A stretch of DNA of 50,417 nucleotides from Mesostigma viride (GCA_009746045.1 RPFO01001492.1:1-50417), one strand, 5' to 3'. Positions 22,118-35,594 are shown, numbered from the stretch's first letter. Program-made: numbers and translations. The notes: a model not told the origin generated them from the sequence alone.

Positions 22118-22628
22118 GGGGTTGTAATGATACCCATTACCACCAAGCTACAGGAGCTTGAAGACACACGCTGCGAGGCCGCTGACCGCGACTGCCTCCG
22201 CCGCCGGGTCATCCTCAGGCGCTTCGACAAGAAGCCGGCTACGGCTTCGCAAGGCAACCCCTTTAGGATTAGGAAAAAGTTGGGGGGAGACCCCAGACTC
22301 TCTTCTGGACGAGCCCTGGAAACAGCTCGTGGATCCGCATGGAGCTGCCAGGTAGGACACTGCAGGGCGCCTACCGCCTGCCCCATCCACGGGACAGTGC
22401 TGGGCCCCTACTGGTCAGTGGTCCTCACCTTCAGCGGCATCGCTGCCCCAAGTCGGTTCCCCTCTCGCTGCAAGAAGCTGGTGCGCACCCCCTGGTACGT
22501 CGCTTGACGACGACCTGACGCCAACCCAGCAGCAGCATCGCCGCGACCAGTGGCCCGACTTCATCCGCCACACTAGTCCAGCCCCAAGAAGACCCAAGTA
22601 TACTGGTGGGGCGGGATTGACCTTTATG
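22118..22628 (+). pseudogene. Old ORF1 retrotransposon copy E, left part (host of the transposon)
   Basis: Plus-strand decayed homologue of the ORF1 gene of copy A. TKLQELEDT at about 22141 matches ATKLQELEDH. RRVILRRFDKKP at about 22205 matches the RRM-like motif. SLDDDLTPTQQQHRRDQWPD at about 22502-22561 matches TLDDDLTPAQQQ. GGIDLYV leads to the insertion point. Frames change several times and about 200 bases in the middle are rearranged. The last codons resume on the other side of the 11.3-kb transposon at 33909. Confidence 0.85.
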
Positions 22629-22631
22629 TCA
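22629..22631. repeat. Left target-site duplication TCA
   Basis: TCA directly before the GGGTGG terminus. An identical TCA follows the opposite terminus at 33909-33911. Confidence 0.85.
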
Positions 22632-22660
22632 GGGTGGTTTTACCGGATTAGGATACATTT
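22632..22660 (+). repeat. Left terminal inverted repeat
   Basis: 29 bp, identical to the reverse complement of 33880-33908. The inner part TTAGGATACATTT recurs directly at about 22667-22679, giving a doubled terminal motif. Confidence 0.95.
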
Positions 22661-23021
22661 TTTTGTTTAGGATACATTTGATGCACTGTGCAGTTTTCAG
22701 ATGTGTTTGAGGGGGTTGATTGCGCCTAACATGCATTTTATTGAAGCAATGAGTTTCCCAAGATATACATGATATAAACTAAGACAATTGACCCATTAAG
22801 GCAATGAGACAACATCAATAAGACAACATATGCCAATTGAATAAGACAACTCAACCTTACAGGACGTTGGGCCATCATACGTCCGGAATAATTGTCTCAC
22901 TTATTACATAACCAAACTTTTTGAGGGATCGCCATGGTTGCATGGTTTCCACACATGCGCCCTGCACTCATGTGCATCAAAGGTGTTGCGTCTAGTGCCA
23001 ACTCAGTGTCAAAGAACTGAT
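22661..23021. promoter_or_regulatory. Left subterminal region of the transposon
   Basis: No gene. It contains a second TTAGGATACATTTGA plus GCACTGTGCA, and three AT-rich AGACAAC motifs (about 22784, 22808 and 22844). These resemble AGAGACAACA motifs near the right end (about 33700 and 33765). They are candidate transposase-binding sites by analogy with other transposons; this is inference. Confidence 0.5.
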
Positions 23022-25867
<2,846 letters not shown>

Positions 25868-26036
25868 AGTTCCCGTGGCTAGTGCCCATCACCTTCCACC
25901 TTGAGCGAAGTCACGAATTCAAGCGCGAAGTGCATTTGAATCAAGCGGGAACTGGGTGACACTGCTTGAAGACGTGCAGCTCCAAGGCATGCAAATGATG
26001 CAATGTATCAAAGATACGATACGCAAAGTTCAGGTG
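25868..26036. promoter_or_regulatory. Upstream region of the zinc-finger gene
   Basis: Unique sequence between the accessory-gene start and the satellite. It is the probable minus-strand promoter and leader. No motif is secure. Confidence 0.4.
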
Positions 26037-27043
26037 TTCAGGTGAAGCCGTGAAGACGTGAAGCCGTGAAGCCGTGAAGACGTGGTGAAGACAGGTGAAG
26101 ACGTGGTGAAGACGTGAAGACGTGAAGACGTGAAGACGTGAAGACGTGAAGACACGATACGGCAAGTTCAGGTGAAGTTCAGGTGTTCAGGTGAAGCCGT
26201 GAAGACGTGAAGACGTGAAGCCGTGAAGCCGTGGTGAAGACAGGTGAAGACGCGGTGAAGACGTGAAGACGTGAAGACGTGAAGACGTGAAGACGTGAAG
26301 ACACGATACGGCAAGTTCAGGTGAAGTTCAGGTGTTCAGGTGAAGCCGTGAAGACGTGAAGCCGTGAAGCCGTGAAGACGTGGTGAAGACAGGTGAAGAC
26401 GCGGTGAAGACGTGAAGACGTGAAGACGTGAAGACGTGAAGACGTGAAGACACGATACGGCAAGTTCAGGTGAAGTTCAGGTGTTCAGGTGAAGCCGTGA
26501 AGACGTGAAGCCGTGAAGCCGTGAAGACGTGGTGAAGACAGGTGAAGACGCGGTGAAGACGTGAAGACGTGAAGACGTGAAGACGTGAAGACGTGAAGAC
26601 ACGATACGGCAAGTTCAGGTGAAGTTCAGGTGTTCAGGTGAAGCCGTGAAGACGTGAAGCCGTGAAGCCGTGAAGACGTGGTGAAGACAGGTGAAGACGC
26701 GGTGAAGACGTGAAGACGTGAAGACGTGAAGACGTGAAGACGTGAAGACACGATACGGCAAGTTCAGGTGAAGTTCAGGTGTTCAGGTGAAGCCGTGAAG
26801 ACGTGAAGCCGTGAAGCCGTGAAGACGTGGTGAAGACAGGTGAAGACGCGGTGAAGACGTGAAGACGTGAAGACGTGAAGACGTGAAGACGTGAAGACAC
26901 GATACGGCAAGTTCAGGTGAAGTTCAGGTGTTCAGGTGAAGCCGTGAAGACGTGAAGCCGTGAAGCCGTGAAGACGTGGTGAAGACAGGTGAAGACGCGG
27001 TGAAGACGTGAAGACGTGAAGACGTGAAGACGTGAAGACAAGT
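26037..27043. repeat. 149-bp higher-order satellite of 8-bp GACGTGAA units
   Basis: The motif ACACGATACGGCAAGTTCAG recurs at 26301, 26450, 26599, 26748 and 26897, exactly 149 bp apart, and at 26152 (149 bp before the first). Between these marks the sequence is runs of GACGTGAA with GCCGTGAA variants and GTGGTGAAGACAGGTGAAGA blocks. Successive copies are almost identical. The array fills most of the 1.7-kb gap between the two divergent transposon genes. It may serve as a protein-binding or promoter-insulating array; no function is shown. Confidence 0.97.
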
Positions 27044-27110
27044 TGCAGCACTCAGCCGCAGCAGTCGCACGCAGGTAGAAACGATAATTTGTTTGAATCT
27101 GTCAAGACCC

Positions 27111-27545
27111 CATCGAATGTAAAACAGGTTTTTCGTAAAGAAATCCGATGTGTGGGCGGGCTTTACATAGTTGCGATTTCTGGCCTGCGATTTCTGGCCT
27201 GCGCTGGTTGTCTCTTTTATAGTGCTTCTGCCCAAGCACTACCGGCTGTAAAACAGTATACTTCTTGAAGAAATCAGTTGGGGCTTTGTTGGGCGTCACA
27301 TTTGACCGGTGGGCGGAGTTTCCTGCTTCTGTGAAGGCGCCATCGAATGTAGATCAGTAGATTTTCTAAAGAAATCTGAGGTGTGGGCGGGGCCTTTATT
27401 GCTTGTGTCCATCCACCACCGGATGTAGAACAGTAGACTTATTGAAGAAAACAGTTTGGGGCTTTGTTGGGCGCCACATTTGAGCGGTGGGCGGGGTTTC
27501 TTGCTTCTGTCCAAGCACCACCGGGTGTAATACAGTAGATTTCCT
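27111..27545 (+). promoter_or_regulatory. Alternating promoter-proximal repeats upstream of the transposase candidate
   Basis: Two repeat types alternate. Type 1 has CATCGAATGTA..., AAAGAAATC and GTGTGGGCGGG (27111 and 27341). Type 2 has CAC(C/T)ACCGG..., GAAGAAA, CAGTTGGGGCTTTGTTGGG and GGTGGGCGG (about 27241 and 27418), with a final partial copy ending at the start codon (27520-27545). A 17-base GCGATTTCTGGCCT duplication lies in the first unit. GC-box-like GGGCGG elements recur. Position suggests a core-promoter array. Confidence 0.7.
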
Positions 27546-27551
27546 ATTAAC

Positions 27552-30500
27552 ATGGATGAAGAATGGGATGTGCCAGACCTGGTGGATTCGGATGCGAGTT
27601 CTGAAGCTAGTTGGGGCGTAGATTCTGACGGCTCTGACGACGACCTGCTTCACACGGAAATGGGGCCCGGCACGTCTTCCTCTCGAGCGAAGCGCAGTGG
27701 GAAGAAAGATGGCGCCCGGCTTCTCGCCTCCAAATTGAAGTCCGTTGACAAGGACATCGCCAAGGCCAGGAAGTGCGGTCCGACTTGTGGGGAGCATTGC
27801 CTCGAGAAGGTGGGCACCTTACTTACCGATACCAGGTCGTGGACTGCCTTTCGAGAGTACCTGTACAACCAAACGGACCAGCAGCGCATGGCCTCCCTTT
27901 GCGACGTGATCCGGTCGGCCGGCGTGGGCAACATCGAGGTAGAATCCCCTGCCGACGGTGGCCGTTACAAGAAGTACATCATTACCGGCCCTTTACACGT
28001 GGACGTGGTGATTGCGGGGTGCATGTACACCGTCACCGGTTGTGCATCTGCCATCCGGAAGATGGCCGGCGTTACCCGGGCGACTTGGAACAATCTGGTG
28101 GCGTCGGTCGTGTCGGCGAAAGAGTATTTCCTGACCGTGCATCCCAACGACCTAGCGACTTTCGGTGTTGGTCTGGAGCACGCACCACCTGAGCGTGATG
28201 CTCGGGGGCGTTCGGAGGTTGGCGAACACGCAGCAATGTGGATGCACGAGTTGGTGCAGCAGATCGCAGACCATGACCCGACTCATGCTGGCGTTGTCTT
28301 CATGGACGTCATGTCCATCAAGGAGATGCACGCCATGTACGTTGAAGACGTGGTGGCAGAAGCGGGGGAAGGGGCCAAGGTGCTAGGCTACAACGCATTC
28401 TACCGCATCTGGCGCACCTACTGCAAAGGCGACTACTTCCCAGGGCAGAGGAGCCCGAAGGTGGTGGTATGCCCGCACAACAAGAGCACCGGTCACTGCG
28501 CGGACTGCGTGGAACTGCGCATGCGGCGCCGCGGTGCTTCAACTGAGGCACAACGGCAGTACGTCGACAACCAAATCAAGCAGCATGTCGCTCTGGCCTG
28601 GTTTACCCGCCAGAACTATTGGTTGAGGCGCGAGCTTGCCTGCGCGATGGTGGCCGCTATGTTGACGGCCATTTTGTCGATCAACCTCGACAAGCTGGAT
28701 CACGCCAAGACATACTGGCCGAAGCTGGTGGGGGGGCCCGACTCATGGGGCAGCTATGCAGGTGGCATGATGCCGTTCTCGCTCTTCTGTGCGGCCGTCC
28801 ATGGGTACAAGGCGATGTGGTTCATCGTTCTCGCATGGGTCCTCATGACCGACAACCTCTCCGGCAGTGTCACCGTCACGATGCTGATGCACATCCTGGC
28901 GCAGTTGATGAGGGACCAGCCATGGAGGAGGGCGGGGCTGCCGCACATGCCCAGGTGTTTGTGCCTGCAACTGGACGGTGGGAGTGAAAACCGGAATCAC
29001 ACCGTCTTACTGTTTGCATGGTGGCTCGTACACGTTGGCTTCTTCGACGTCGTCGAAATGCACCGCATGCTCGTGGGCCACACGCACGCCGACCCAGATC
29101 AGAAATTCGGCGTGCTTGTGGCCTACATGAGACACGCTGTGGCGGGGGGGCCTAGCTTCGTGCACAAGTACCCAACTTTGGAGAGCTGGGTGGCGGCCAT
29201 AGAAGAGGCATTCCGTCAGCCTAGTGGTGCAGCTGCGAACTGCAACTCGACCGTCCCCGCTGGCACGGAGGTCAAGGTATTGGGGGTCGCTTACGATGTC
29301 AGGAACTTTCTCACTCCGTTGCAGCGCGAGTCGTTTGCCGGTTGGTGCAGCACAGTAGATTGGATGACCGGTAGGGAGGATCAGGTTATCAAGGTCACCA
29401 GGGTGCGTGGTGATGTCGTGCAGCCTGCGTGCAGCGAGGCGCAGCCGGCGCACGGAGGGGCGGCGCCATCGGTGCGCGGCGGGGCGGCAGCGGCGGCGCA
29501 GCCGGCACGCGGCGGGGCGGGGCAGTCAGCGGGCAGCGGGGCGGCGCTGCCGGTGCGCGGCGGGGCGGGGCAGTCGACGGGCGGCGGGGCAGGGCCGTCG
29601 ACGGGCGGCGGGCCAGCGGTGCTGCCGGCGCGCGCGGGCGGCGGGGCGGGGCAGTCGGCGCGCGGGGGGCCAGCGGCGCTGCCGGCGCGCGTGGGCGGCG
29701 GGGCGGGGCTGTCGACGGGCGGCGGGGCGGGGCAGTCGACGGGCGGCGGGGCAGGGCCGTCGGCGTGCGGGGGGCCAGCGGTGCTGCCGGCGCGCGTGGG
29801 CGGCGGGGCGGGGCTGTCGACGGGCGGCGGGGCGGGGCAGTCGACGGGCGGCGGGGCAGGGCCGTCGGCGTGCGGGGGGCCAGCGGTGCTGCCGGCGCGC
29901 GTGGGCGGCGGGGCGGGGCTGTCGACGGGCGGCGGGGCGGGGCAGTCGGCGTGCGGGGGGCCAGCGGTGCTGCCGGCGCGCGTGGGCGGCGGGGCGGGGC
30001 TGTCGACGGGCGGCGTGGCGGGGCAGTCAGCGCGCGGGGGGCCAGCGGCGCTGCCGGCGCGCGTGGGCGGCGGGGCGGGGCTGTCGACGGGCGGCGGGGC
30101 GGGGCAGTCGACGGGCGGCGTGGCGGGGCGGTCGGCGTGCGGGGGGCCAGCGGCGCTGCCGGCGCGCGTGGGCGGCGGGGCGGGGCTGTCGACGGGCGGC
30201 GGGGCGGGGCAGTCGACGGGCGGCGGGGCAGGGCGGTCGGCGTGCGGGGGGCCAGCGGCGCTGCCGGCGCGCGTGGGCGGCGGGGCGGGGCTGTCGACGG
30301 GCGGCGGGGCGGGGCAGTCGACGGGCGGCGGGGCAGGGCCGTCGGCGCGCGGGGGGCCAGCGGCGCTGCCGGCGCGCGTGGGCGGCGGGGCGGGGCTGTC
30401 GACGGGCGGCGGGGCGGGGCAGTCGACGGGCGGGGGGCCAGCGGTGCTGCCGGCGCGCGTGGGCGGCGGGGCGGGGCTGTCGACGGGCGGCGGGGCGGGG

Positions 30501-32722
30501 CAGTCGGCGTGCGGGGGGCCAGCGGTGCTGCCGGCGCGCGTGGGCGGCGGGGCGGGGCTGTCGACGGGCGGCGGGGCGGGGCCGTCGGCGCGCGGGGGCC
30601 AGCGGCGCTGCCGGCGCGCGTGGGCGGCGGGGCGGGGCTGTCGACGGGCGGCGTGGCGGGGCAGTCGGCGCGCGGGGGGCCAGCGGCGCTGCCGGCGCGC
30701 GTGGGCGCCGGGGCGGGGCTGTCGACGGGCGGCGGGGCGGGGCAGTCGACGGGCGGCGGGGCAGGGCGGTCGGCGTGCGGGGGGCCAGCGGCGCTGCCGG
30801 CGCGCGTGGGCGGCGGGGCGGGGCTGTCAACGGGCGGCGGGGCGGGGCAGTCGACGGGCGGCGGGGCAGGGCCGTCGGCGTGCGGGGGGCCAGCGGCGCT
30901 GCCGGCGCGCGTGGGCGGCGGGCCGGCGCAGCTGGCATGCGGCGGGGCGGGGCTGTCGACGGGCGGCGGGGCGGGGCAGTCGACGGGCGGCGGGGCAGGG
31001 CGGTCGGCGTGCGGGGGGCCAGCGGCGCTGCCGGCGCGCGTGGGCGGCGGGGCGGGGCTGTCGACGGGCGGCGGGGCGGGGCAGTCGACGGGCGGCGGGG
31101 CGGGGCAGCCGGCGCGCGGCGGGCCGGAGGCGCAGCCGGCGGGCGGCGGAGCGGCACAGCCGGTGCCTGAAAAACGCGGTCGCTCAATGAAGGTGCACCA
31201 CGCCGTCTTCTTCCAGGTACAGGGCAACGCAGAGACCTGGTTGTCCTACCGGACCACGGAGTCCCAAAAGACGCCGTGGCAGCCCGCGGGGACTCGACAG
31301 GAAGGCGCGCCACGGTGCGGGAAGGCGATGACACAGCCTTACAAGTTTGATGCGGAGGGGCGGCCGCTGTTTGGCGTCCGACTTGTGGATCCAGACCGCA
31401 TTCCGATGTTGCAGGACACCCCAGCCTTCGCACCATTGAACATGGAGTTTCTGGGGAAGGAGCTGGAGTCGATCAAAACAAGGGTCGAGAAGTTGCCCCA
31501 TGGCATCTGGCAGTGGTACTTTCCGCCCGACACCATCAAGCCAAACGAGGCCTTTTTCGCAAAAGTCCCACATGCCCCTGAGGAGGTGCCTGAGGAGTGG
31601 CGCCCTTTGCCGTGGCCATCTCGCGCGGACATCTCCGCCCTGCGTGAGCACGATGCAGCGCCTGAACCACCACCGACGCAAGAAGAGCACTTCATGGCGT
31701 TGGTCGACGCAGAGGCGGTGCGCGTCACCCCGCTGGTAGACCGAGTTCTTCATGATGGCCACACACAGCAGGAATGGGCGGCAGAAGACAGGGCCATGAC
31801 AGCCAAGGTCGCTTACTTGAAGCGCATGCAAGGCGTTGAGAAAGGCTCCGCTGTTCTATACTGGCACCCTTCAGCTGGTATTCTCTGCAACTCGAAGCTC
31901 ACGTGGACTCCAGTCCTCTTTGGCATCATCAAGGAGGTGGTTGCGAAGGAGGATGGCGGCCAACCTTCTATTGAGCTCTTTGTATACCGCGCTAAGCATT
32001 TGCGTGACACGTGGCACCCGTGGAACCCAGACATTGCGCAATGGCCCCATCCGCCAACCACTGCGGCGCACACGGTGATCATCACCGCGTCAGACCTCGT
32101 CTTGACACAAGTGGTGGGCAAGCGAGGTCAGCCGCCCCATGCAGTCTCCTTGGGTGCGAACAAAAAGCTCACCAAGGAGTGCCTAAAGGCGCTGAAGGAG
32201 GTGCCCTATGACGCGGAACACCCGGTCGTGAAGTGGCAAGATGCTGAATGCTCGAAGGGCATCGTCGGCATGGCGAAGGCATGCTGGGAAGGCATAAGGC
32301 TGCAGGTCAAGAGTGGCAGCCGCAACCTCGTAGGGCAAGTCGTGTGTCATTGGGCGTCGGAGCGTGTGACATCCGCGGACGGTCGCACCGAAAGCCGGGA
32401 CGGCAGGTACCATGGTCGTGTCGCTGTTGTCGACACGCAAAACGACATGGTAGCCATGTACTGGGGTGCCCGTTGGGAGGAGGACGCGGTTTCTTGTGTG
32501 CCTCTCCACGAGCTGGAGGCACAGATCTGCGGGTGCCCCGGTGTGGTCGTCCCTGCGTTGCAAGCGCCGGATATCACCCTGGCCGAGGCTCGATTGCGCG
32601 AGATGGTTCCACCCAGCGACGATGTGGCGGAGAACAACAACGCAGGCGCCTCCCGGCGTCGGAAGCGAGCGCTCATCCTTGCCGATGACGATGACGACGA
32701 CGACGACGACGACGACTGCTGA
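27552..32722 (+). CDS. DUF7869-like transposase candidate (about 1,720 aa), one frame break
   Basis: Starts at ATG 27552 (MDEEWDVPDL). After an acidic N-terminus and a helical region, residues about 240-600 match the DUF7869-type RNase-H-like fold. They have D252 (VVFMDVMS), D475 in CLQLDGGSENRN, and GHTHADPDQKF with H510, H512, D514 and D516. A CPHNKSTGHCADC cluster precedes it. A Gly/Ala-rich linker of 35-residue repeats follows (29430-31160). The C-terminal domain (from about 31190) ends in an acidic poly-Asp tail at 32722. The frame from 27552 stays in register until a repeat copy with five G instead of six at about 30594. Past that base the -1 frame continues the same repeat and the C-terminal domain to the stop. 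Hence either a recent 1-bp deletion or a sequencing error. Transposase activity is inferred from the fold and from its place in a TIR element. Confidence 0.8.
29430..31160. repeat. GC-rich 105-bp coding repeat (35 aa, built of 8-aa GGGAG(L/Q/P)ST units)
   Basis: Roughly 15 imperfect copies of a 105-bp unit composed of 24-bp sub-units plus a CGGPA(V/A)LPARV hinge. Copy number and sub-unit number vary, mostly in multiples of 3. The exception is the G5 run at about 30594. Long frames on other strands here are by-products. Confidence 0.93.
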
Positions 32723-32734
32723 AGCGCGAGCAGC

Positions 32735-33010
32735 GGTTGTTGTCATTGAGCTGCTCATGTGCTGCTGCTGCTGCTGCTGCTGCTGTGCTGCCATGCTACT
32801 GTTGCTGCATTGCTGCCGTGCTGCTGTTGTGCTGTTGTGCTGATGTGTTGCTGCATTGCTGCCGTGCCGCTGATGTATTGCTGTCGTGCTGCTGTGTTGA
32901 TGCACTGCTGCATTACGGCCGTGCTGCTGAGCTACAGTTGTGCTGCTGCTGTGCTACGGTCATGCTGCTGCTGTGTTGCTGGGCTGATGTGTTGTTGCAT
33001 TGATGTAGTG
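32735..33010. repeat. CTG-rich repeat downstream of the transposase candidate
   Basis: Degenerate GCTGCTGTG / GCTGCATTG trinucleotide-like repeats in the presumed 3' UTR. Confidence 0.85.
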
Positions 33011-33879
33011 GCTATTGTTCCGCTACTACAATTTGCTACTGATGCCGCTGCTGGTGCTTTTTTGCATGGCAGTGCCCGCTATGTTCACACCACTGTTGCC
33101 GCGGTTGGTATCGCGTGATTTCCACCGGTTGTGCGTTGACATGTGTTACTCATGCATTTCCCGCTATATTTGGTAGCACGCGGTTTCGCGTTAGTTAGGT
33201 GCAGACAGCTGCATGTAGACAAACATCTTGTTTAAGTCGGTCAATTAACGGTTCTTGACGCATCATGGTCCAAGTCGACCGACCTGTAGGGACCAGTAGA
33301 GCAATTGTCTAGGAGAAAGAGCGTGATCGCTGCAGAAGCCGCGTGGCAGCCGTGGCTGTACCTGTAGTACGACCTGCATATATATGGATACTGTATTTGG
33401 ATACTGGGTTGTTTATCAATTCTGGTTTTAATTTATTTAGTGTACCTGGTGTTGGCATGCCAACTCAGTGCTAAACTACTTTATGCACAATGATGCAACT
33501 TGATGCTATAGTGACGTGCCACGATGTAACTTTATTAACTTCACCATTAGTCATGGGGTCAATAGGATTGCTCATTATGCCATGTTAACATGAACCATGG
33601 GTTACGTAATAGTGAAAACAGTAATCATGATGCTCCACTTGAAGTCTCCAACATGGTCATGTTTGGAATTTTATTGATCATATTTACAATATATGAAAAG
33701 AGACAACAAACGTGGAAGCATGGCACGCCGAGGCCGATAATATATGTGTGAAATATGAAAAGAGACAACATCTTTGGCAAGCATGATCATATCATGCTTG
33801 CCAAACATATGAATGATATCGACCATGTCCAGAAACCATGTTTGCCAATGGTGCATTTAGGATACATTTGAAGCTGTGC
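33011..33879. promoter_or_regulatory. Right subterminal region of the transposon
   Basis: AT-richer, without genes. It has two GAAAAGAGACAACA motifs (about 33697 and 33758) and a palindromic end. TTAGGATACATTTGA at 33857-33871 faces the inverted copy AAATGTATCCTAA inside the terminal repeat (33880-33892), so the right tip can fold. Confidence 0.55.
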
Positions 33880-33908
33880 AAATGTATCCTAATCCGGTAA
33901 AACCACCC
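33880..33908 (-). repeat. Right terminal inverted repeat
   Basis: 29 bp, exact reverse complement of 22632-22660. It is followed by the TCA duplication at 33909-33911. Confidence 0.95.
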
Positions 33909-33974
33909 TCAACAACAAACTGTGGAATTAAGCCCCCCGGGGCTCCCCCGGGATAGAGCAAGCTAGTTGTCTAG
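33909..33974 (+). pseudogene. Old ORF1 copy E, right part
   Basis: TCAACAACAAACTGTGGAAT encodes NNKLWN followed by a TAA stop. It corresponds to the INHKMW...stop end of the ORF1 protein and completes the gene interrupted at 22628. Its 3' flank is in turn split by copy B. Confidence 0.8.
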
Positions 33975-33986
33975 ATGGGGGCAATT

Positions 33987-35180
33987 AATTAATTAAACTC
34001 GTGCTCCCGTTGGGGAGTCACGGAGCACCGAAGTGCTTTTAATCCCTGTGTGTGCACTACAGGAGAAAGGGCAGAGACCCCCAGTCTCCTTCATGCCAAA
34101 GGCATGCCACAGCTGCAATCGGGCGCGGCTAGCTAAAAGGACAGGCTAACGATCCGGCAAACTGTGGGTGCAATAAGACCCATGTGAGCATATCATAGCA
34201 AGGAGCGTGGGCAAGTAATCTGAACATAGCCAGGGCGTAGCATGGCTGTACTAGGACTAGGCTAAGGCTATGGCTGGTTGTGTACTGTGCGTTGGCGGCA
34301 CGTGACTAGGTGTTGGCACAGCTATGCAACATTCTAGGCATGGCTGCCTTAGCGGTGCCCAGTGACGCCAATGGTTACAAGCTAGGGCTATTGCTATTCT
34401 AGCCCGCTGCGGGCGTCCACATCTTGTGGTTGATCATCAGGTCCCCGCCCCTCCAGTACACCTTGGGCTTCTGGGGGTCCTGCTTATGGCGGAGGTATTC
34501 CGGCCACAGGTCGCGTCGCTGCTGTTGCTGAGCGGGGGTGAGGTCGTCATCCAGCGTCCAGGTGAGGTCGTGCAACCGCTTGCGACGAGAGAGGAACCGC
34601 TGCTTATCCTCAGGGGAGGGGAAGGTGAGTAGGACTGGTGGGGGAGCCGCCTTGTCCCGTGAGTGGGGAAGGCGGTGGCACCCACGCAGTTCTACCTCAC
34701 CTACCAGGCCCATGAGGGTAAGAAGCTGGTTCTTGAGCTCGTCAGCAAGAGAGGTTGATCGACGTCTCACCTGGCTTCTGGGGGAAGCGACGTTGCACCA
34801 CTCGGCACTCGCGGCGAGCGCGGTCGGTGACCTCCCGTTGCTGGGCCTGGCGGTGGTCCTCCAGCTCCTGGAGCTTTGTGGCGATGGCGTCGGTGGTGGA
34901 GGCGGTCGCTGACCGCAGCAGGTCCGCGTAGGAGAGCGGCGGGAGGTCGCCAGCATCCTGCCGGGGTGGCTGGGATGCAATGGTGGCCGTCTGCTCCGCT
35001 ATCTTGGGGACCTGTGTGGCCAGGGCCTCGGTGTGGGCGGTGATGGCCTCAAGCTTCTTCAGGAGCACGCCACACTTGCCCTCCACCTGGTTAAGGCGAG
35101 AGACAAGTGCAGCATGCGTTTCCGAAGCCTGCGCCGCGGTGTGTAGCGCCGTGAACTGGGGTTGTAGCTTGTGGACGACC
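33987..35180 (-). mobile_element. 5'-truncated ORF1-only retrotransposon, copy B
   Basis: A minus-strand insertion flanked by the 12-bp direct repeat ATGGGGGCAATT (33975-33986 and 35181-35192). It has a TTAA tail, the 3' UTR and the last two-thirds of ORF1, truncated at 35180 within KVVHKLQPQF. Over the shared part it is nearly identical to copy A. This is the classic product of target-primed reverse transcription with early termination. Confidence 0.92.
34399..35180 (-). pseudogene. Truncated, frameshifted ORF1 of copy B
   Basis: Same protein as 6399-7760 from its coiled coil to the stop. A 4-bp insertion (GTTGATCGACGTC against GTTGACGTC in copy A) at about 34757 breaks the frame between the coiled coil and the RRM-like part. 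There is no start codon of its own. Confidence 0.88.
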
Positions 35181-35255
35181 ATGGGGGCAATTGGAATGGG
35201 ACAGCTTAGGCATTATTGCACATCTTGGCATAAAGCATATTATAGCTCAGCATTA

Positions 35256-35594
35256 ACGTTAAAATTAAATTAAATTAAATTATAACATGCCTCCGTTGGG
35301 AGATCATGTAGCACATATTCCTTGATGGTGGGGTGGGATGGAAGGAGCCGCGTAATCGAACTAACCTAACTCTAATCTAGCTAGTCTAGAAAAATCCTAA
35401 CTACCCTACTCATCAAAACGCCTCCTCCGCTTGGGGGGAGGTGGTTTGCCCACAGGGTCGGGCGTGTGAGCCTTGACAATCCGCTTCCACCGCGTCTTGT
35501 TCTGCATGGCAGTCCAAAGAAGGGAGAGAGAGTGTCCATGCGGTATTCAAACTGGGCTGGGGCCAGTAGGTCCTCCAGCAACATATAGCTCAGC
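35256..35594 (-). mobile_element. 3' end of an RT-bearing LINE, second copy
   Basis: Minus-strand homologue of 4322-4640. The RT C-terminal tail reads LLEDLLAPAQFEYRMDTLS, then WTAMQNKTRWKRIV after a frame change. The 3' UTR has the stem-loop core CTCCGTTGGGAG (35291-35302), and the tail is (AAATT)n at about 35256-35283. It is 5' truncated. Confidence 0.82.

Noticed and set aside
29395-31436. Long minus-strand Pro/Ala/Arg frames
   Set aside because: Shadows of the GC-rich 105-bp repeat. The plus-strand frame is continuous with non-repetitive conserved domains on both sides.
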